Numbered from the stretch's first letter, positions 1 to 9,820 are shown. The stretch is DNA of 20,275 nt from Parvularia atlantis (GCA_943704415.1 CALSCO010002286.1:1-20275); one strand, 5' to 3'. Numbers and translations: made by a program. Notes: a model not told the origin generated them from the sequence alone.

Positions 1-685
1 GGGGGGGGCAAAGAGCGGTGCGCACCGGCCGACTTTTGCTTGGCCAGCTGCGCCGGCGCCTGCAGCAGGTCCTGCTTGAGCTTGTCCATCTCGGTCAGCT
101 TCGGCTGCGCCTTGCGCCCGCGCCGGCGGTTCGGACGGAACTCTGCACAGGCGCAGTCAGCGTAGAACGGGGTAGCAGAAGAGCTCTGCAACACACCCTC
201 GTCGCTGTCGTCGCCGGCAGGCCCCTGCGCCTCGCCCGTCGCAAACAGCTCGGCTTCCCTGGCGCCGTCGGCGGCGATGCTCGCGGCGGTGGCGTCGGCG
301 TCGTCGTCCGTGTCCGAGTCAATCACCGTCGCGGCGAAGAAGTCGTCCGTGGCCGTGGAGCTGCGGCGTGGTGATGATGGCGGGGCTGTGCGCGCGCGTG
401 TGAAGCGATGGTGCTTTTGTGGCGATGCACGCGCGCACGCTTCACGGGCGATCGTGGGGCCGGTGAACTCTTGACCTTGCGCAGCTGTGGTGCTGGTTGC
501 GCGGCCTGAGGTGCCAGTGGAGGTGCTGGTGGAGGTGCCAGTGGCGCTTGGGGTGTGAGCGTTGCTGCTTGCGGTGCTGGCACAAGCGTAGGAGCAGCAG
601 TCGCATCCATCGCAGCAGGCGCGGGTGCAACGGTCGCAGCGGCCGGCTTGATGGGCGAGCTCGCATCGACGACGATCGTGTCCAT
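1..685 (-). CDS. Unrecognised Pro/Ala-rich, acidic, probably nuclear protein (partial, N-terminal part)
   Basis: I do not recognise the family. Coding exons are 685-439, 385-197 and 142-26. The introns at 386-438 and 143-196 close in phase, and a third donor (GTGCGC) at 25 runs off the left edge, so the C-terminus is missing. The start is the ATG at 685, giving MDTIVVDASSPIKP. Residues 1-80 are low-complexity Ala/Pro. A basic Ser-Pro stretch (SPVKPPSSPRRSS) follows, then an acidic segment (DDFFAATVIDSDTDDD). The segment DSDEEFRP then leads into a basic cluster (NRRRGRKAQPK) that could be a nuclear localisation signal, and a Lys/Gln-rich, probably helical segment. The acidic-then-basic pattern resembles chromatin or splicing accessory proteins, but that is inference. 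The gene faces away from the 831 gene, 145 bp off. Confidence 0.6.
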
Positions 686-830
686 CTGCAGCCGCAATTC
701 AGCACACCGCACTGCGCCTCGCCGCACCGCGCCGCACCGGCTCGTCGTCGTCGACGGCGATCGCGGCGGCCTCCGCTGTGCGCGCGTTCGAGCGCGTCGA
801 CATTCGACGGGTCGGCGCCATCGTGGGGAA
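686..830. promoter_or_regulatory. Shared divergent promoter region
   Basis: These 145 bp separate the start codons of two divergent genes, so both promoters must lie here or overlap the genes. The sequence is GC-rich with CGCACCG-type repeats around 715-745. I see no TATA box or other recognisable operator. The role is inferred from gene orientation alone. Confidence 0.45.
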
Positions 831-1490
831 ATGGCTGATCAGCCGGTGGTCGCTGGCGCCTTGTCGGAGGCGCCGCTGTTTGACCGCGCGTACCTCGAGC
901 GCGTGCGCGGTGCGTGCGTGCGCGACCCGGTGCTGCATGCTGCCGCATCGATCGCTCACGGTGCACGCCGCACAGCACGTGAGAACGAGCGCCAGCGGCT
1001 CGAGGCGGCCAGCGCGGCGGCGCGCGAGGGCATCGCGAAGCTCAACGAGGACATGCGCGTGCTCCGGCGCGAGTACACGCAGACCAAGGAGATGCAGGAC
1101 CACGCCCGGTCGAGCGGGCGCGCCGAGACGCCGGCTGCGCTCGGCCCGCACGATCAGCAGCGGCGTGTGCTGCTGCCGTTCCTGCGCGCGCTCGAGATGG
1201 ACCTGCGCCTCTGGGCCAAGGAGCCGCGCACCGTCCGGCTCGACACGGTCGACGCGTACCTGGCCGACGCGCTGGCCGTGGCGCGCAACCCGACGCATGC
1301 GCAGCACCGCGCGGTCGGCGAGCGGCTGCGCGCGATCCTGCAGCCGTTCGCGGCCTCGTCCACGCCCGCCGCCTTGCCTGCCGAGGGCGACGGGGCGCCT
1401 GCCACCGCCGCCGCCGTCGCAGCACCAGCAGCACCAGCAGCACCAGCAGCAGCACCAGCAGCACCAGCAGCACCAGCACATGTACATTGA
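831..1490 (+). CDS. Unrecognised coiled-coil protein
   Basis: Family not recognised. The ATG at 831 (MADQPVVAGALSEAPLFDR) opens a frame to the TGA at 1488. It most likely contains one intron at 910-975 (GTGCGT...CACAG, 66 nt). This intron is a multiple of three without a stop, so the unspliced frame also stays open. Spliced length is 197 residues; unspliced, 219. Removing the intron joins a continuous charged helix (RARENERQRLEAASAAAREG) predicted to form a coiled coil, followed by a helical segment (LPFLRALEMDLRLWAKEP). The C-terminus is an Ala-Pro tail encoded by a short tandem repeat. The stop lies only 10 bp before the next start on the same strand, which is unusually tight for separate eukaryotic genes. 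Confidence 0.6.
   Translation: MADQPVVAGALSEAPLFDRAYLERVRGACVRDPVLHAAASIAHGARRTARENERQRLEAASAAAREGIAKLNEDMRVLRREYTQTKEMQDHARSSGRAETPAALGPHDQQRRVLLPFLRALEMDLRLWAKEPRTVRLDTVDAYLADALAVARNPTHAQHRAVGERLRAILQPFAASSTPAALPAEGDGAPATAAAVAAPAAPAAPAAAPAAPAAPAHVH
1420..1479 (+). repeat. Tandem 9-bp GCACCAGCA microsatellite, coding
   Basis: About six near-perfect copies of a 9-bp unit, GCACCAGCA. In the frame of the enclosing gene it encodes an Ala-Pro-Ala tail ending at the C-terminus. Such a tract is expected to vary in length between strains. Confidence 0.85.
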
Positions 1491-1500
1491 GACCGCAAAG

Positions 1501-2620
1501 ATGATGCGAGGGACGCCGCTGCTGCTGTTGCGACGCGCAGGTGCCACACGCGCCACGCACGCCACACGCCACACGTTCACGCTCACCCGCGCATCCGCGC
1601 GCAGCGTCCACGTACCGCCCCGCCTTCATCGACACGCACCACGCCGTCGCCGTGCTGCAGCGGGGCGGCTTCTCGCGCGCCCAGGCCGAGACGCTCGCGC
1701 TCGCGTCGGACGAGCTGCTGCGCGATAGGTGCGCGCGCCGCGGCCGTGCGCAGCCAGCCTGACGCAGGCGATTGCAGCCTCGCGCAGCTCGAGGCCAAGC
1801 TGCTCACGTCGGCCGAGCTGGACGTGGTGCGCAACAGCGCGTGGAGGATGCGGATGCGGGTCGGTGACGTGTAACGCGCACGCGCGCGCCTCAAAGGCCA
1901 ACATGCTCTACCTGCACGAGGTCAAGAGCCTGCGCACGCAACTGCGCGCGTACGAGGCCAACGAGTTTGACGCGATCCGCAAGGAGCTGCTGCTGCACGG
2001 GCGCGAGCTCGACGCGTTCCAGCAGCAGTTCCGCAACGACCTCGTGCTGCGCCGCACCAACCTCTTCATCGACCTCAACAACCAGCGGGTGCGGGCCCGG
2101 GCGTGCCGAAGGGGAAGGGGGACGCGACGTGCACGTGCTCACGCGACGCGCGCGCAGACCGCCGTGCGCGAGGACACGCGCGCAATGGACCAGCGCATCC
2201 AGGACTCCAGCCACCGGCTCGCGGTGCAGCTTGCCGACGTGCGCACGCTGCTCGAGCGGTCCAAGTTCCAGACAGCGGCCTACTCGATCAGTGCGCCGCT
2301 GCTGCCGAGCGGCGTCGTGCTGGTGGCTGAGCGTGGCGCCGCGCGCAGGCTCGCTCGTGCTCGTGTTTGGCGTGACGGCTGTGGTCATGGTGCTCATCAA
2401 CGCGTCCGCGGCCGAGCGCCAGGCCAGCGCGAAGGAGCTCGTCCCGTCCGAGTTCCTCCCGAACGACAGCCCGCTGCTCTCGCAGCAGCCGTCCGCGACG
2501 CAGGCCGCCGCGCCGGCACCGCCCGCACCTGCAGCAACCGCAGCACCAGCACAAGCCGTCGCCGCTCATCCCGCCCCCGCCGCAGCACCACGCGAGAAGG
2601 GGACAACGTGGTGGTGGTGA
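1501..2620 (+). CDS. Mitochondrial MCUR1/CCDC90 (DUF1640) family protein
   Basis: Inner-membrane coiled-coil protein of the MCUR1/CCDC90B family (Fmp32/Put7 in yeast), linked to assembly of mitochondrial carriers and oxidoreductases. Six exons: 1501-1540, 1605-1728, 1778-1826, 1897-2088, 2158-2290, 2349-2620; 269 residues. The first residues ([19 protein letters not shown]) look like a cleavable mitochondrial presequence. The family head follows ([20 protein letters not shown], matching the FDTHxxVxxLExxGFxxxQA pattern), then about 110 residues of coiled coil, then one membrane segment near residues 180-196 ([17 protein letters not shown]). The Ala/Pro-rich tail from about 215 onward is longer than in typical members, which end shortly after the membrane segment. 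The third intron donor is uncertain: GTGCGC at 1827 fits the local consensus, GTCGGT at 1860 is possible. Subcellular site is inferred. Confidence 0.88.
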
Positions 2621-2678
2621 GCGCGAAAACAGATGCACACAAAAACCACGACGGCCTCCTGCCACGCGCGAGCGGTCC

Positions 2679-4746
2679 TCATTTCTTGTTCTCGCCGACG
2701 TAGTGCAGGTACGTGCCCAGCACCTGCGCACGCACTCCGCGTTAGCTCGCGCGTGGCTGGCGCTCGGACGTGCGGGTGCGCGCGCCTTGATGCCGTTGAT
2801 GTAGTTCTTGCGGTCGAGCTTCTCGTTGATCGAGTGCGCGCCGTCGTCGGCCGCGCCCACGGGCAGCAGCAGCACGCTCTTGTTGAGGATCTCCTGGAAC
2901 GTGAGCGTGACGGGGATGCTGCCGCCCTCGCGCGTGAGGTCCGGCTTGACGCCAAAGACCTTCTCAAGCGCGCGCACGGCGGCCGCTGCGCGCAAGTCAG
3001 CCGCGGCGTCCCGCCCGAGCGCCTCGGAGCGACGCACTGTAGTTGAAGTGGTTCACGTCCGACAGCCATGGGCGGCTGCGCGCGGACGACTTAGCGGGCC
3101 GTGCACACGCGCGCACGCACGCCACGCGCACCCGTCCGCGTAGCAGATGACCTTGACCGTGTTCTTTGTGCCGAGCGTGGCAAACTGCTCCTCGATGTAC
3201 TTGATCGTGAGCTTCGTGATCTCCTCGGGCTTCATGTCGGGCACGGTGCGGATCGAAAACTTGCCGAGGACCTGCGCGGCGCGCCATCAGCGTGCGCAGC
3301 GAGAGACCACGGCGGCAGCGGCGCGCACCTTGGCCGGGATGACCGTCTTGCTGCCCGTGCCCGAGTACGCGCCCTCGATGCCGTGCAGGCTGAGCGACGG
3401 GAAGCGCCAGCTGCATGGGCCTCGTGAGTGCGCATGCGACAGCCAAGGTGCGCCACGCCACGCCACCGGCGCATGAGCGTGTCGCGCTCCTGATCAAAGA
3501 TGGTCGTCTTGCTGCCGAGGGCCTCGTGGAAGTCGGCGTGGTTAAAGTCGATTCCGTTGTACAGCGCCTTCTCGGCCTCTGCGCGAGCAGCGTCAGCGAG
3601 TCGCGGTGCGCGGTCTAACCGGCGGCGCGAGCGCACCCGTCACAGGCGCGACCGAGTCCATCACGCCCGGGATGAGGATGTTGCCGCGCGTGTCAACTAG
3701 GCGTGACATGACCGCGACCAGGTCCGTCATCGGCTCGTGCACCGAGCCGCCTGCACGCGCGCACGTCAGCACAGGTCGCGCACGACAGCACGGGCCGTTG
3801 CGTGCCATAGATGCCCGAGTGCAGGTCGCGCGCCGGACCCGAGACCTCGATCGCGTAGGTTGAGACGCCGCGGAGGCCGTAGGTCACGCAGGGCTTGTTC
3901 TTGCCGAGCCAGTCTGCGGCCCGCGCGGCTCAGCGCGGCGCACGCGCACATGGCGTCGGCGCGCACAGTTGTCGCTGATGCACACGACGTCCGTGTCCTT
4001 GAAGAACGTGTCCTTGGCGTGCTTGATGTAGTCGTCCAGCTTGACGCTGCCGCTCTCTGCGCGGGACGAGTCAGCGTGCACTGCAGTCGCCGGGCGCGCG
4101 CGGCACCCTCCATGCCCTCGAAGATCATGCGCAGGTTGACCGGCAGCGGCACGCCCAGCTGCGCGTGCGCCTCGACCACCCACAGCCACGCGAGCACAGG
4201 GCCCTTGTCGTCGGTCGAGCCGCGGCCGAGCAGGCGGCCATGCGCGTCCTCCGTCAGCACGAACGGGTCCGTGCCCCAGCCATCCGACTTGGCCGCGGGC
4301 TGCACGTCGTAGTGGCCGTAGACGCACACGGTCTGCTTGGCCGGGTCGTTGCCGATCTTGGCCAGGACGAGCGGCGGCAGGGGCAGGGTTGCGCCGTCCT
4401 CAAGCGTCTGCTGGCCGAGCTGCTCCAGCTCAACCCTGCACGCACCACGAGCACTATAAGCGCGCACGCACACCCGCCCGCACGCCGCGCACGCAACTGG
4501 GCACCCAGCCGCGTCAGCTCGGCCGTGAGCCAGTCGGCCATGTCGATCACGCGCTGGCGGCGCTTGGGCTCGCCGCTGACCGAGTCGATCGCGACGGCCT
4601 CGGCGAGCTTGCGCACGTAGTGCTCCTGCACACACGTGCGCGTGCGCGTCAGCGGCGTGCCGTGTGTGCACGACGACACGAGGGGGGATCATCACCTGCT
4701 GCTTGTCGACGTGCGCGTAGAACGCGGCGAGAGCGGCGTCAGCCAT
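2679..4746 (-). CDS. DUG1: Cys-Gly metallodipeptidase, DUG1/CNDP2 type (peptidase M20A)
   Basis: Cytosolic dinuclear metal dipeptidase that cleaves Cys-Gly and related dipeptides in glutathione turnover. Twelve exons: 4746-4696, 4625-4498, 4435-4107, 4056-3967, 3913-3806, 3750-3637, 3578-3467, 3410-3329, 3271-3132, 3075-3038, 2985-2786, 2723-2679. They give 478 residues, close to human CNDP2 (475). By comparison with CNDP2, every catalytic or metal residue is present: H101 and D103 in YGHYDVQP, D136 in STDDKGP, E169/E170 in EGMEESGS, D198 in CISDNYWLG, H231 in DLHSGIYG and H448 in DDGAHS. The conserved ends also match: [14 protein letters not shown], and the last exon [14 protein letters not shown]. 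Two introns, 3751-3805 and 2724-2785, need GC donors to keep frame and homology. Convergent with the MCUR1 gene; its start is 60 bp from the SEC1 start. Confidence 0.96.
2724..2785 (-). other. GC-AG intron (last intron of DUG1)
   Basis: The coding strand reads AAG|GCGCGC...GTGCGCAG|GTGCTGGG, 62 nt, with a CTAAC branch motif. Only this junction joins the conserved KNYINGIK segment to the family C-terminus ([14 protein letters not shown]) in phase. I found no GT donor nearby that keeps phase. Confidence 0.8.
3751..3805 (-). other. GC-AG intron inside DUG1
   Basis: The coding strand reads CTATG|GCACGC...GCGTGCAG|GCGGCTC, 55 nt, with a CTGAC branch motif. Splicing restores the family sequence [15 protein letters not shown] without gap or insertion. 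The nearby GT sites give the wrong phase. Confidence 0.8.
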
Positions 4747-4806
4747 TGCCGCGTGTCACCTTTTGCAGCAGAAGTTGACGCCGCGCCCTCGTCTCTCGTC
4801 TCGTCG
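4747..4806. promoter_or_regulatory. Minimal divergent promoter, DUG1/SEC1
   Basis: Only 60 bp separate the DUG1 and SEC1 start codons, so both 5' untranslated regions and core promoters are compressed here or overlap coding sequence. I see no TATA box. The region holds a short CCTTTTGCAG tract and CGTCTCTCGTCTCG repeats. Function is inferred from position. Confidence 0.45.
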
Positions 4807-7570
4807 ATGAACATCAAGGAGGTCGCGAAAGACCGTGCGTCGCGTGGCGGGCGGCTGCGCGCCAGCAGCAGCGGCGGCAGCAGGAGAGCTGACGCGCACC
4901 AACCGCGCACGTGCGGCAGGGCTCGTCAAGGGCATGCTCAACAAGGTGCAGCCCACCGGCGGCTGGAAGGTCCTCGTCGTGGACGAGTTCAGCCTGCGCG
5001 TGCTCACAGCCGCGCTCAAGATGACCGACCTGACCGCGTGCAACGTGTCCGGTGCGCGCCGTCGTCGGCCCGTGCGTGATGCCGACGTGCCCACACCGAC
5101 TGTGCCGCGCGCCGCAGTCGTCGAGAAGCTGCACCTGCGACGCAAGCCGATGAAGGACACCGAGGCCGTGTACTTCATCAGCCCCACCGAGCAGGCCCTG
5201 CGCAAAGTCGTCGAGGACTTCCAGCCGCAGGCGCGGCTGTACGCGCGCGGGCACGTCTTTCTTACGTCGAGTGCGTTCCTGCCGCCGCCTCCCGCGCGCG
5301 CGACGCTGACGCTGACGCCACACCAGGCCTGCCCGACAGCGTTTTCGACAGCGTCCTGCGCAACTCGCCCGCGCTCAAGTACCTCATGTGCGTGACCGAG
5401 CTCAACGTGGAGTTCCTCGGTGCGCCAGTGGCGGCTGCGCACGTCACCGCCGACCGCTCACGCCGCCCCAGTCGCCGAGTCGCAGCTGTTCCTGACGAGC
5501 TTCACGCCGCGCGACGTCGTCGGCCCCTCGCCCTTCTACAAGATGTTTTCGCCCCGCGCCGACGCCTTCCGCGACGCCGAGATCCAGCTGATCGCGCGGC
5601 AGGTGCGCGCGCCGACCGCACACTGGACGCTTTGCTCACGCAGACGCGCCACGAGCAGATTACGTCCGTCTGCGCTACGCTCGGCGAGTACCCGCTCATC
5701 CGCTACGACGGCGAGGGTGTGGCCACGAAGCAGATCGCCGAGGCCGTGCAGCAGGCGCTCGACGAGCTGCAGAGTGTCGACCCGGACGCCTTTGTGCGTT
5801 GCGACGCGCGCACATCGTACCTTGCACCGCTCATGACGCGCCTGGCAGCCGCAGACGGACGGCCCACGGCCCTCGCTGCTCGTGCTCGACCGCTCGGTCG
5901 ACATCGTTGCGCCGTTCCTGCATGAGTTCACGTACCAGGTGCAGCGCCGCGCGCGGTGGCGCCCGTATATGCTGAGACGCCGTGGGCGTGTGCAGGCGAT
6001 GGTGCAGGACCTGCTGCAGATCGTCGACAACCACTACTCGTTCAAGTCGACGACGATCGCCGGGACGGACGCGCTCAAGAACGTGCTGCTGGACGAGGAC
6101 GACACAATGTGGGCGAGCCTACGGCACATGCACATCGCCGAGACGATCGAGACGGTATGCGCGCCCAGCGCACACGTGAGCATCCGCGCTGAACGCCGCC
6201 GGTGCCTGCAGATCACGCGCCAGTTCCAGGAGTTCACGGCGAGCAACAAGGCCGCGGCCAAGGTGCAGGGCAAGGATGCGCCTAAATCGGTCAAGGCCGC
6301 GAACGAGCTCGTGCGCGACCTGCCGCAGTACACCACGCTGCTGAGCAAGGCGCGCGCGCCGCGTGCGGAAGAGAGAGAGAGAGAGAGGGAGACCGCCAAC
6401 GCCGCGCGCGCAGTTTGCCCTGCACTTCAACATGACGCAGGAGGCGATGAAGAAGTTCAACGACGGCAAGCTCGAGGCCGTGGCCGAGGTCGAGCAGGTG
6501 CGTGCGCGGTGGAGGTGTGGAGGCCTGTGCCGTGCGGCTAACCACTGTGCGCGCAGGACATGGCGACGAAGCAGACAGTCGACGGCGACCCCGTCACAGA
6601 GCCCGAGGACCGCATCCGCGCGCTGCTCAAGGATTCGAAGATCTCGTACGCCGCCGGTCGTGGCCTACCGCCCGTCGCCGTGCTCACGCGCGCTCGCCGG
6701 GCCAGCGGCGGCGACCGCGCACGCCTCGTCATGCAGTACATCGCGTTCCACGGGCCGCTGTCGAAGGAGGACCGGCAGGACCTCGGCCTGGACCAGATCG
6801 GCTTCTCGCCGCAGGACATGAAGGCGTTCTCGAACCTCAACTACCTCACGGCCAACAAGGAAGTGGTGCGTGCGCGCGTGCGTCGCCGGTCCGCGCGGGC
6901 GACTCTGAGCGCACGCGCGCGCAGCTTGTCAACATCGACAAGAAGAAGAAAAAGGCCAAGCAGGCCGCCGACGACGTGCCGTACCACTTGTCGCGCTACG
7001 TGCCCGCGATCAAGAAGATCGCCGAGGATCTCACATCCGGCGCGCTCAACGTGGCCAAGTACCCGTACGTCAAGCCGCCGGCGGACGACGGGGCGGCCGA
7101 CAGCGCGGCCAAGAAGGGCCAGTCGGCGCGGACGTGCGCGCGGCAGCCGGTCGGCCGCGCGGCGCGCTGACACCGTGCCTGCGCGCAGCACTAAGGCGAA
7201 CTGGGCTGACAAGGCGACGCTCGCGTCGTCCTCGACCTCGAGCGCGGGCAAGACGCCGACGGTGCGCGCTCTGCACGCGCGTGTGTGGAGTGGGCGCGTG
7301 CTCACCCACTCGGTGCAGGGCGAGCGCACGGAGCAGCGCTTCTTGATCTACCTCGCCGGCGGCGTGACCTTCTCGGAGCTGCGGTCAATCTACCAGCTGC
7401 CCAACCGCAACGTCATGCTCGGTGCGCTTTTGACGAGCGTGTGCGGGGCGCGGCAGGTGGGCTGACGCGTCACGGCAGGCTCGACCAACATCTGGAAGCC
7501 GCTCGAGTTTGTCGAGGCGCTGCGCAATCTGAGCGAGCCAGCGGCCACGGCCGAGAAGACGCGCGTGTGA
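4807..7570 (+). CDS. SEC1: Sec1/Munc18 (SM) family vesicle-fusion protein
   Basis: Cytosolic SM protein that binds syntaxin/SNARE assemblies to promote exocytic fusion. Sixteen exons start at 4807, 4920, 5118, 5327, 5472, 5659, 5855, 5996, 6212, 6414, 6557, 6706, 6925, 7189, 7319 and 7479. The predicted protein is 620 residues (human Munc18-1: 594). It follows Munc18-1 end to end: GGWKVLVVDEFSLRVL (domain 1), VCATLGEYPLIRY, LLVLDRSVDIVAPFLHEFTY, VLLDEDDTMWASLRHMHIAE, YHLSRYVPAIKKIAEDL, and the C-terminal FLIYLAGGVTFSELRSIY and VMLGSTNIWKP blocks. The first exon encodes just nine residues plus one base. Intron 6350-6413 is GC-AG. An alternative acceptor at 5643 would add five residues (TRHEQ). 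Similarity is stronger to Sec1/Munc18 than to the Vps45 or Sly1 branches, judged by eye. Confidence 0.95.
6350..6413 (+). other. GC-AG intron inside SEC1, with GA microsatellite
   Basis: Reads AGCAAG|GCGCGC...GCGCGCAG|TTTGCC, 64 nt. Phase 0 on both sides joins PQYTTLLSK to FALHFNMTQEAM, as in Munc18 proteins. The nearest GT (6363) gives the wrong phase. The middle carries a GA dinucleotide run. Confidence 0.78.
6369..6392 (+). repeat. GA dinucleotide microsatellite (intronic)
   Basis: About nine GA units, lying wholly inside the GC-AG intron of SEC1. A purine run is unexpected where a pyrimidine tract would normally sit. Confidence 0.85.
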
Positions 7571-7620
7571 GCGCCAGTGCGAGTACAATGTGTGTCCCTT
7601 TTTCTTGCGCGTTAAACGAT

Positions 7621-8170
7621 TCACAGGTCGTACGTGAGCACGGGCTTGGCGACGGCGAAGAAGCGCGACATGACGCGGTCGAGCACTGCGCGCGTACGTC
7701 AACCAGCGCACTAAGGTAGCGCAGTGAGACGCACGCCACACGGCCGCGTTGCGCCCGAGCATCGTCGCGAAGATCGGCAGCACGCGCACGACGACCGCGA
7801 GCACGTCAATCTCGAGGTTGCCGTCGTCCCGCGCGCCCTCGCCCTCGTCGTCGTCGCCCTCGTCGTCGTCGCCATCGCTCCCGTTGCCGCTGTCGCTCGC
7901 GCCGCTGCTCTCTTCGTCGCCCTCGCGCTCGCCGTCGTCCGCGGGCCGCCCGGGCCCTGATGCCGCCTGCACGGCCGCCACTGCCCCGGCCGCCGCGCGC
8001 TGCCGCTCCCGCTGCTCGCGTCGCTCCTGCGCCTGGCGCTGGCGGAAGGCCGTGGGGCGGATGTGCGCGAAGGTCGGTGCTGATCCGGCGGATGCGCCGC
8101 TGTCCATCATGGGCGCGGTTCTGTGACAGTGTGGCGTGGTGCTGTCACTGTTGCCGTTTTCGGCATCCAT
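7621..8170 (-). CDS. Unrecognised acidic protein with C-terminal membrane segment
   Basis: Family not recognised. Two exons, 8170-7735 and 7685-7621, are joined by a consensus intron (GTGCGT...CGCAG, 49 nt), giving 166 residues from the ATG at 8170. In-frame ATGs at 8110 and 8107 (MMDSGASAGSAPTFAHIRP) are equally plausible starts, giving 146 or 145 residues. After a charged Arg/Gln helix (FRQRQAQERREQRERQR) comes a strongly acidic Ser/Asp/Glu stretch. Near the C-terminus lies one hydrophobic segment (DVLAVVVRVLPIFATMLG), followed by an amphipathic basic tail ending in VAKPVLTYDL. This layout suggests a tail-anchored or single-pass membrane protein with an acidic cytosolic domain, by inference only. 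Convergent with SEC1 (50 bp) and divergent from ERG4. Confidence 0.65.
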
Positions 8171-8246
8171 CGGCAGTGCAGATCGCGCTTCGCTCGGGTT
8201 GCTGACCCCTTCGGCTGCGCCGCGCAGGCCCCGGGACGCGCACACG
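8171..8246. promoter_or_regulatory. Divergent promoter between the orphan membrane protein and ERG4
   Basis: 76 bp between the start codons, or 136 bp if the minus-strand gene begins at 8110. No TATA box seen. A 7-bp inverted repeat, GTGACAG (8123-8129) and CTGTCAC (8142-8148), lies just inside the alternative 5' leader. Its role is unknown. Confidence 0.4.
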
Positions 8247-9820
8247 ATGGCGCCCAACTTTGAGAACGACAGCGCGGCCATCGACGTGCAGCTGCCGCAG
8301 CAGGAGCTGCGAGCGCGCAAGACGGCGCAGACGGCAACGGTCGCCGAGTCCGAGCTCGCGCCCGCGCCCAAGGCCGCGCGCCACACCGCCGCGGACGACG
8401 AGCTCGAGTTTGGCGGCCCCGTCGGCGCGGGCCTGATCATGCTCGTGTCGCACGTGCTGCTGTACTACGTCTTCTACGTGCGTCGCCGCGCGGCCGCTCC
8501 GTCTCGGCGCTCCCCCCTCGTGCGGGCCTCATGCGGACGCGCGAAAACGGCAGGTGCTGCACTTCAACGGCGGCGCGCTCTGGCTCCCGACGTCGCTCGC
8601 GCAGCTGCAGGCCGGCGTCGCGACGCTCGTGCGCGAGACGGCGCCGACGGTCGAGGCCGCCGCGCTCTACTTCTCGTTCCTGGGCGTGATGGCCGTGCTT
8701 GCGTTTGTCATGCCCGGCGTCGACATCCGCGGGCGGCCGGACGTGACCGGGCGGGTGCTGCACTACCGTTGCAACGCCTACGCCTCGTGGTGGGTCTCGC
8801 TCGGCGTGCTCGCGGCGCTGCACGCGACGGGCGTGTTCAGCCTGTCGACCTGGTACGACCAGCTCGGCCCGGTCATGACCTGTGCCGTGATTTGGGGCGA
8901 CGTCTTCTCGGCCGTGCTGTACCTGAGCGGGCTGGCGTCGGGCGCGGCCGTGCGCATGACGGGCAACCATGTGTACGACTTTTTCATGGGTGCGCGCTCT
9001 CGCGGCTCGGCGTGTATGCGGGCCGGCCGCGCTCACGCCGCTCGCAGGCTCGGTCCTGCACCCGCGCGTCGGCACGCTCGACATCAAGATGTTTGCCGAG
9101 ATCCGCGTGTCGTGGTTCCTGCTCTTCATCAACACGACCTCGTGCGCGGTCAAGCAGTACGAGACGCTCGGCTACGTCACGCCGTCGATGGCGTTCCTCG
9201 TCCTCGCGCACTTCCTCTACGCCAACGCGACGGCCAAGGGCGAGCACTACGTACCGGGGACGTGGGACATTTTCTACGAGAAGTTTGGCTGGATGCTCTG
9301 CTTCTGGAACTTCGCGGGCGTGCCGTTCCTGTACTGCAAGCAGGCGCACTACCTCATCAGCCACGGCTCGCCCGACCTGCCGGCGTGGGTCGTGCCGGCG
9401 CTGACGGTGGCGCTGCTGGGTGCGTACTACATCTGGGACGAGTCGCAGCAGCAGAAGAACCACTTCCGGCTGACGTCGACAGGGGCCAACATCCGCCGCA
9501 ACACCTTCCCGTCCATGCCCAACGGGATCTTGCGCAATCCCAAGGTGATCACGACGGCCGCGGGCACGCCGCTCCTGGTCGACGGCTGGTGGGCGGTTGC
9601 GCGCAAGATCCACTACACGGCCGACACGGTCATGGCGCTGACGTGGGGGCTCGCGTGCGGCCTGGACGCGTTCATCCCGTACCTGTACGTCTTCTTCTTC
9701 ACAGCGATGATCCTGCACCGGTTCACGCGCGACCAGGCGCGGTGTGCGGCCAAGTACGGGGCCGACTGGGTGGCGTACTGCGCAGCGGTGCCTTACGCGT
9801 TCATCCCGGGTGTCTTCTGA
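8247..9820 (+). CDS. ERG4: Sterol C-24(28) reductase, ERG4 family
   Basis: Multi-pass ER membrane enzyme of the ERG4/ERG24 sterol reductase family. ERG4 performs the last, NADPH-dependent step of ergosterol synthesis. Three exons: 8247-8477, 8554-8989, 9048-9820; 479 residues (yeast Erg4: 473). The match runs along the whole length: RMTGNHVYDFFMG-type block, TLDIKMFAEIRVSWFLLFIN, VKQYETLGYVTPSM, LYANATAKGEHYVPGTWD, YEKFGWMLCFWNFAGVPF, VDGWWAVARKIHYTAD, and the diagnostic end AVPYAFIPGVF (yeast CPYVFIPYVF). About eight hydrophobic segments are visible after a hydrophilic N-terminus of about 55 residues. The C-terminal block favours ERG4 over the C-14 reductase ERG24, though a search against both is the proper test. 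Presence of ERG4 argues for a fungal-type sterol pathway. Confidence 0.93.

Noticed and set aside
831-2620. The two plus-strand genes as one fused gene
   Set aside because: A TGA at 1488 in the expected frame and a good mitochondrial presequence right after the ATG at 1501 favour two products, though a shared transcript is possible.
6350-6413. The GA-rich stretch as coding insertion in SEC1
   Set aside because: Reading through changes frame (64 nt) and breaks the SEC1 match downstream; splicing it out restores the family sequence.
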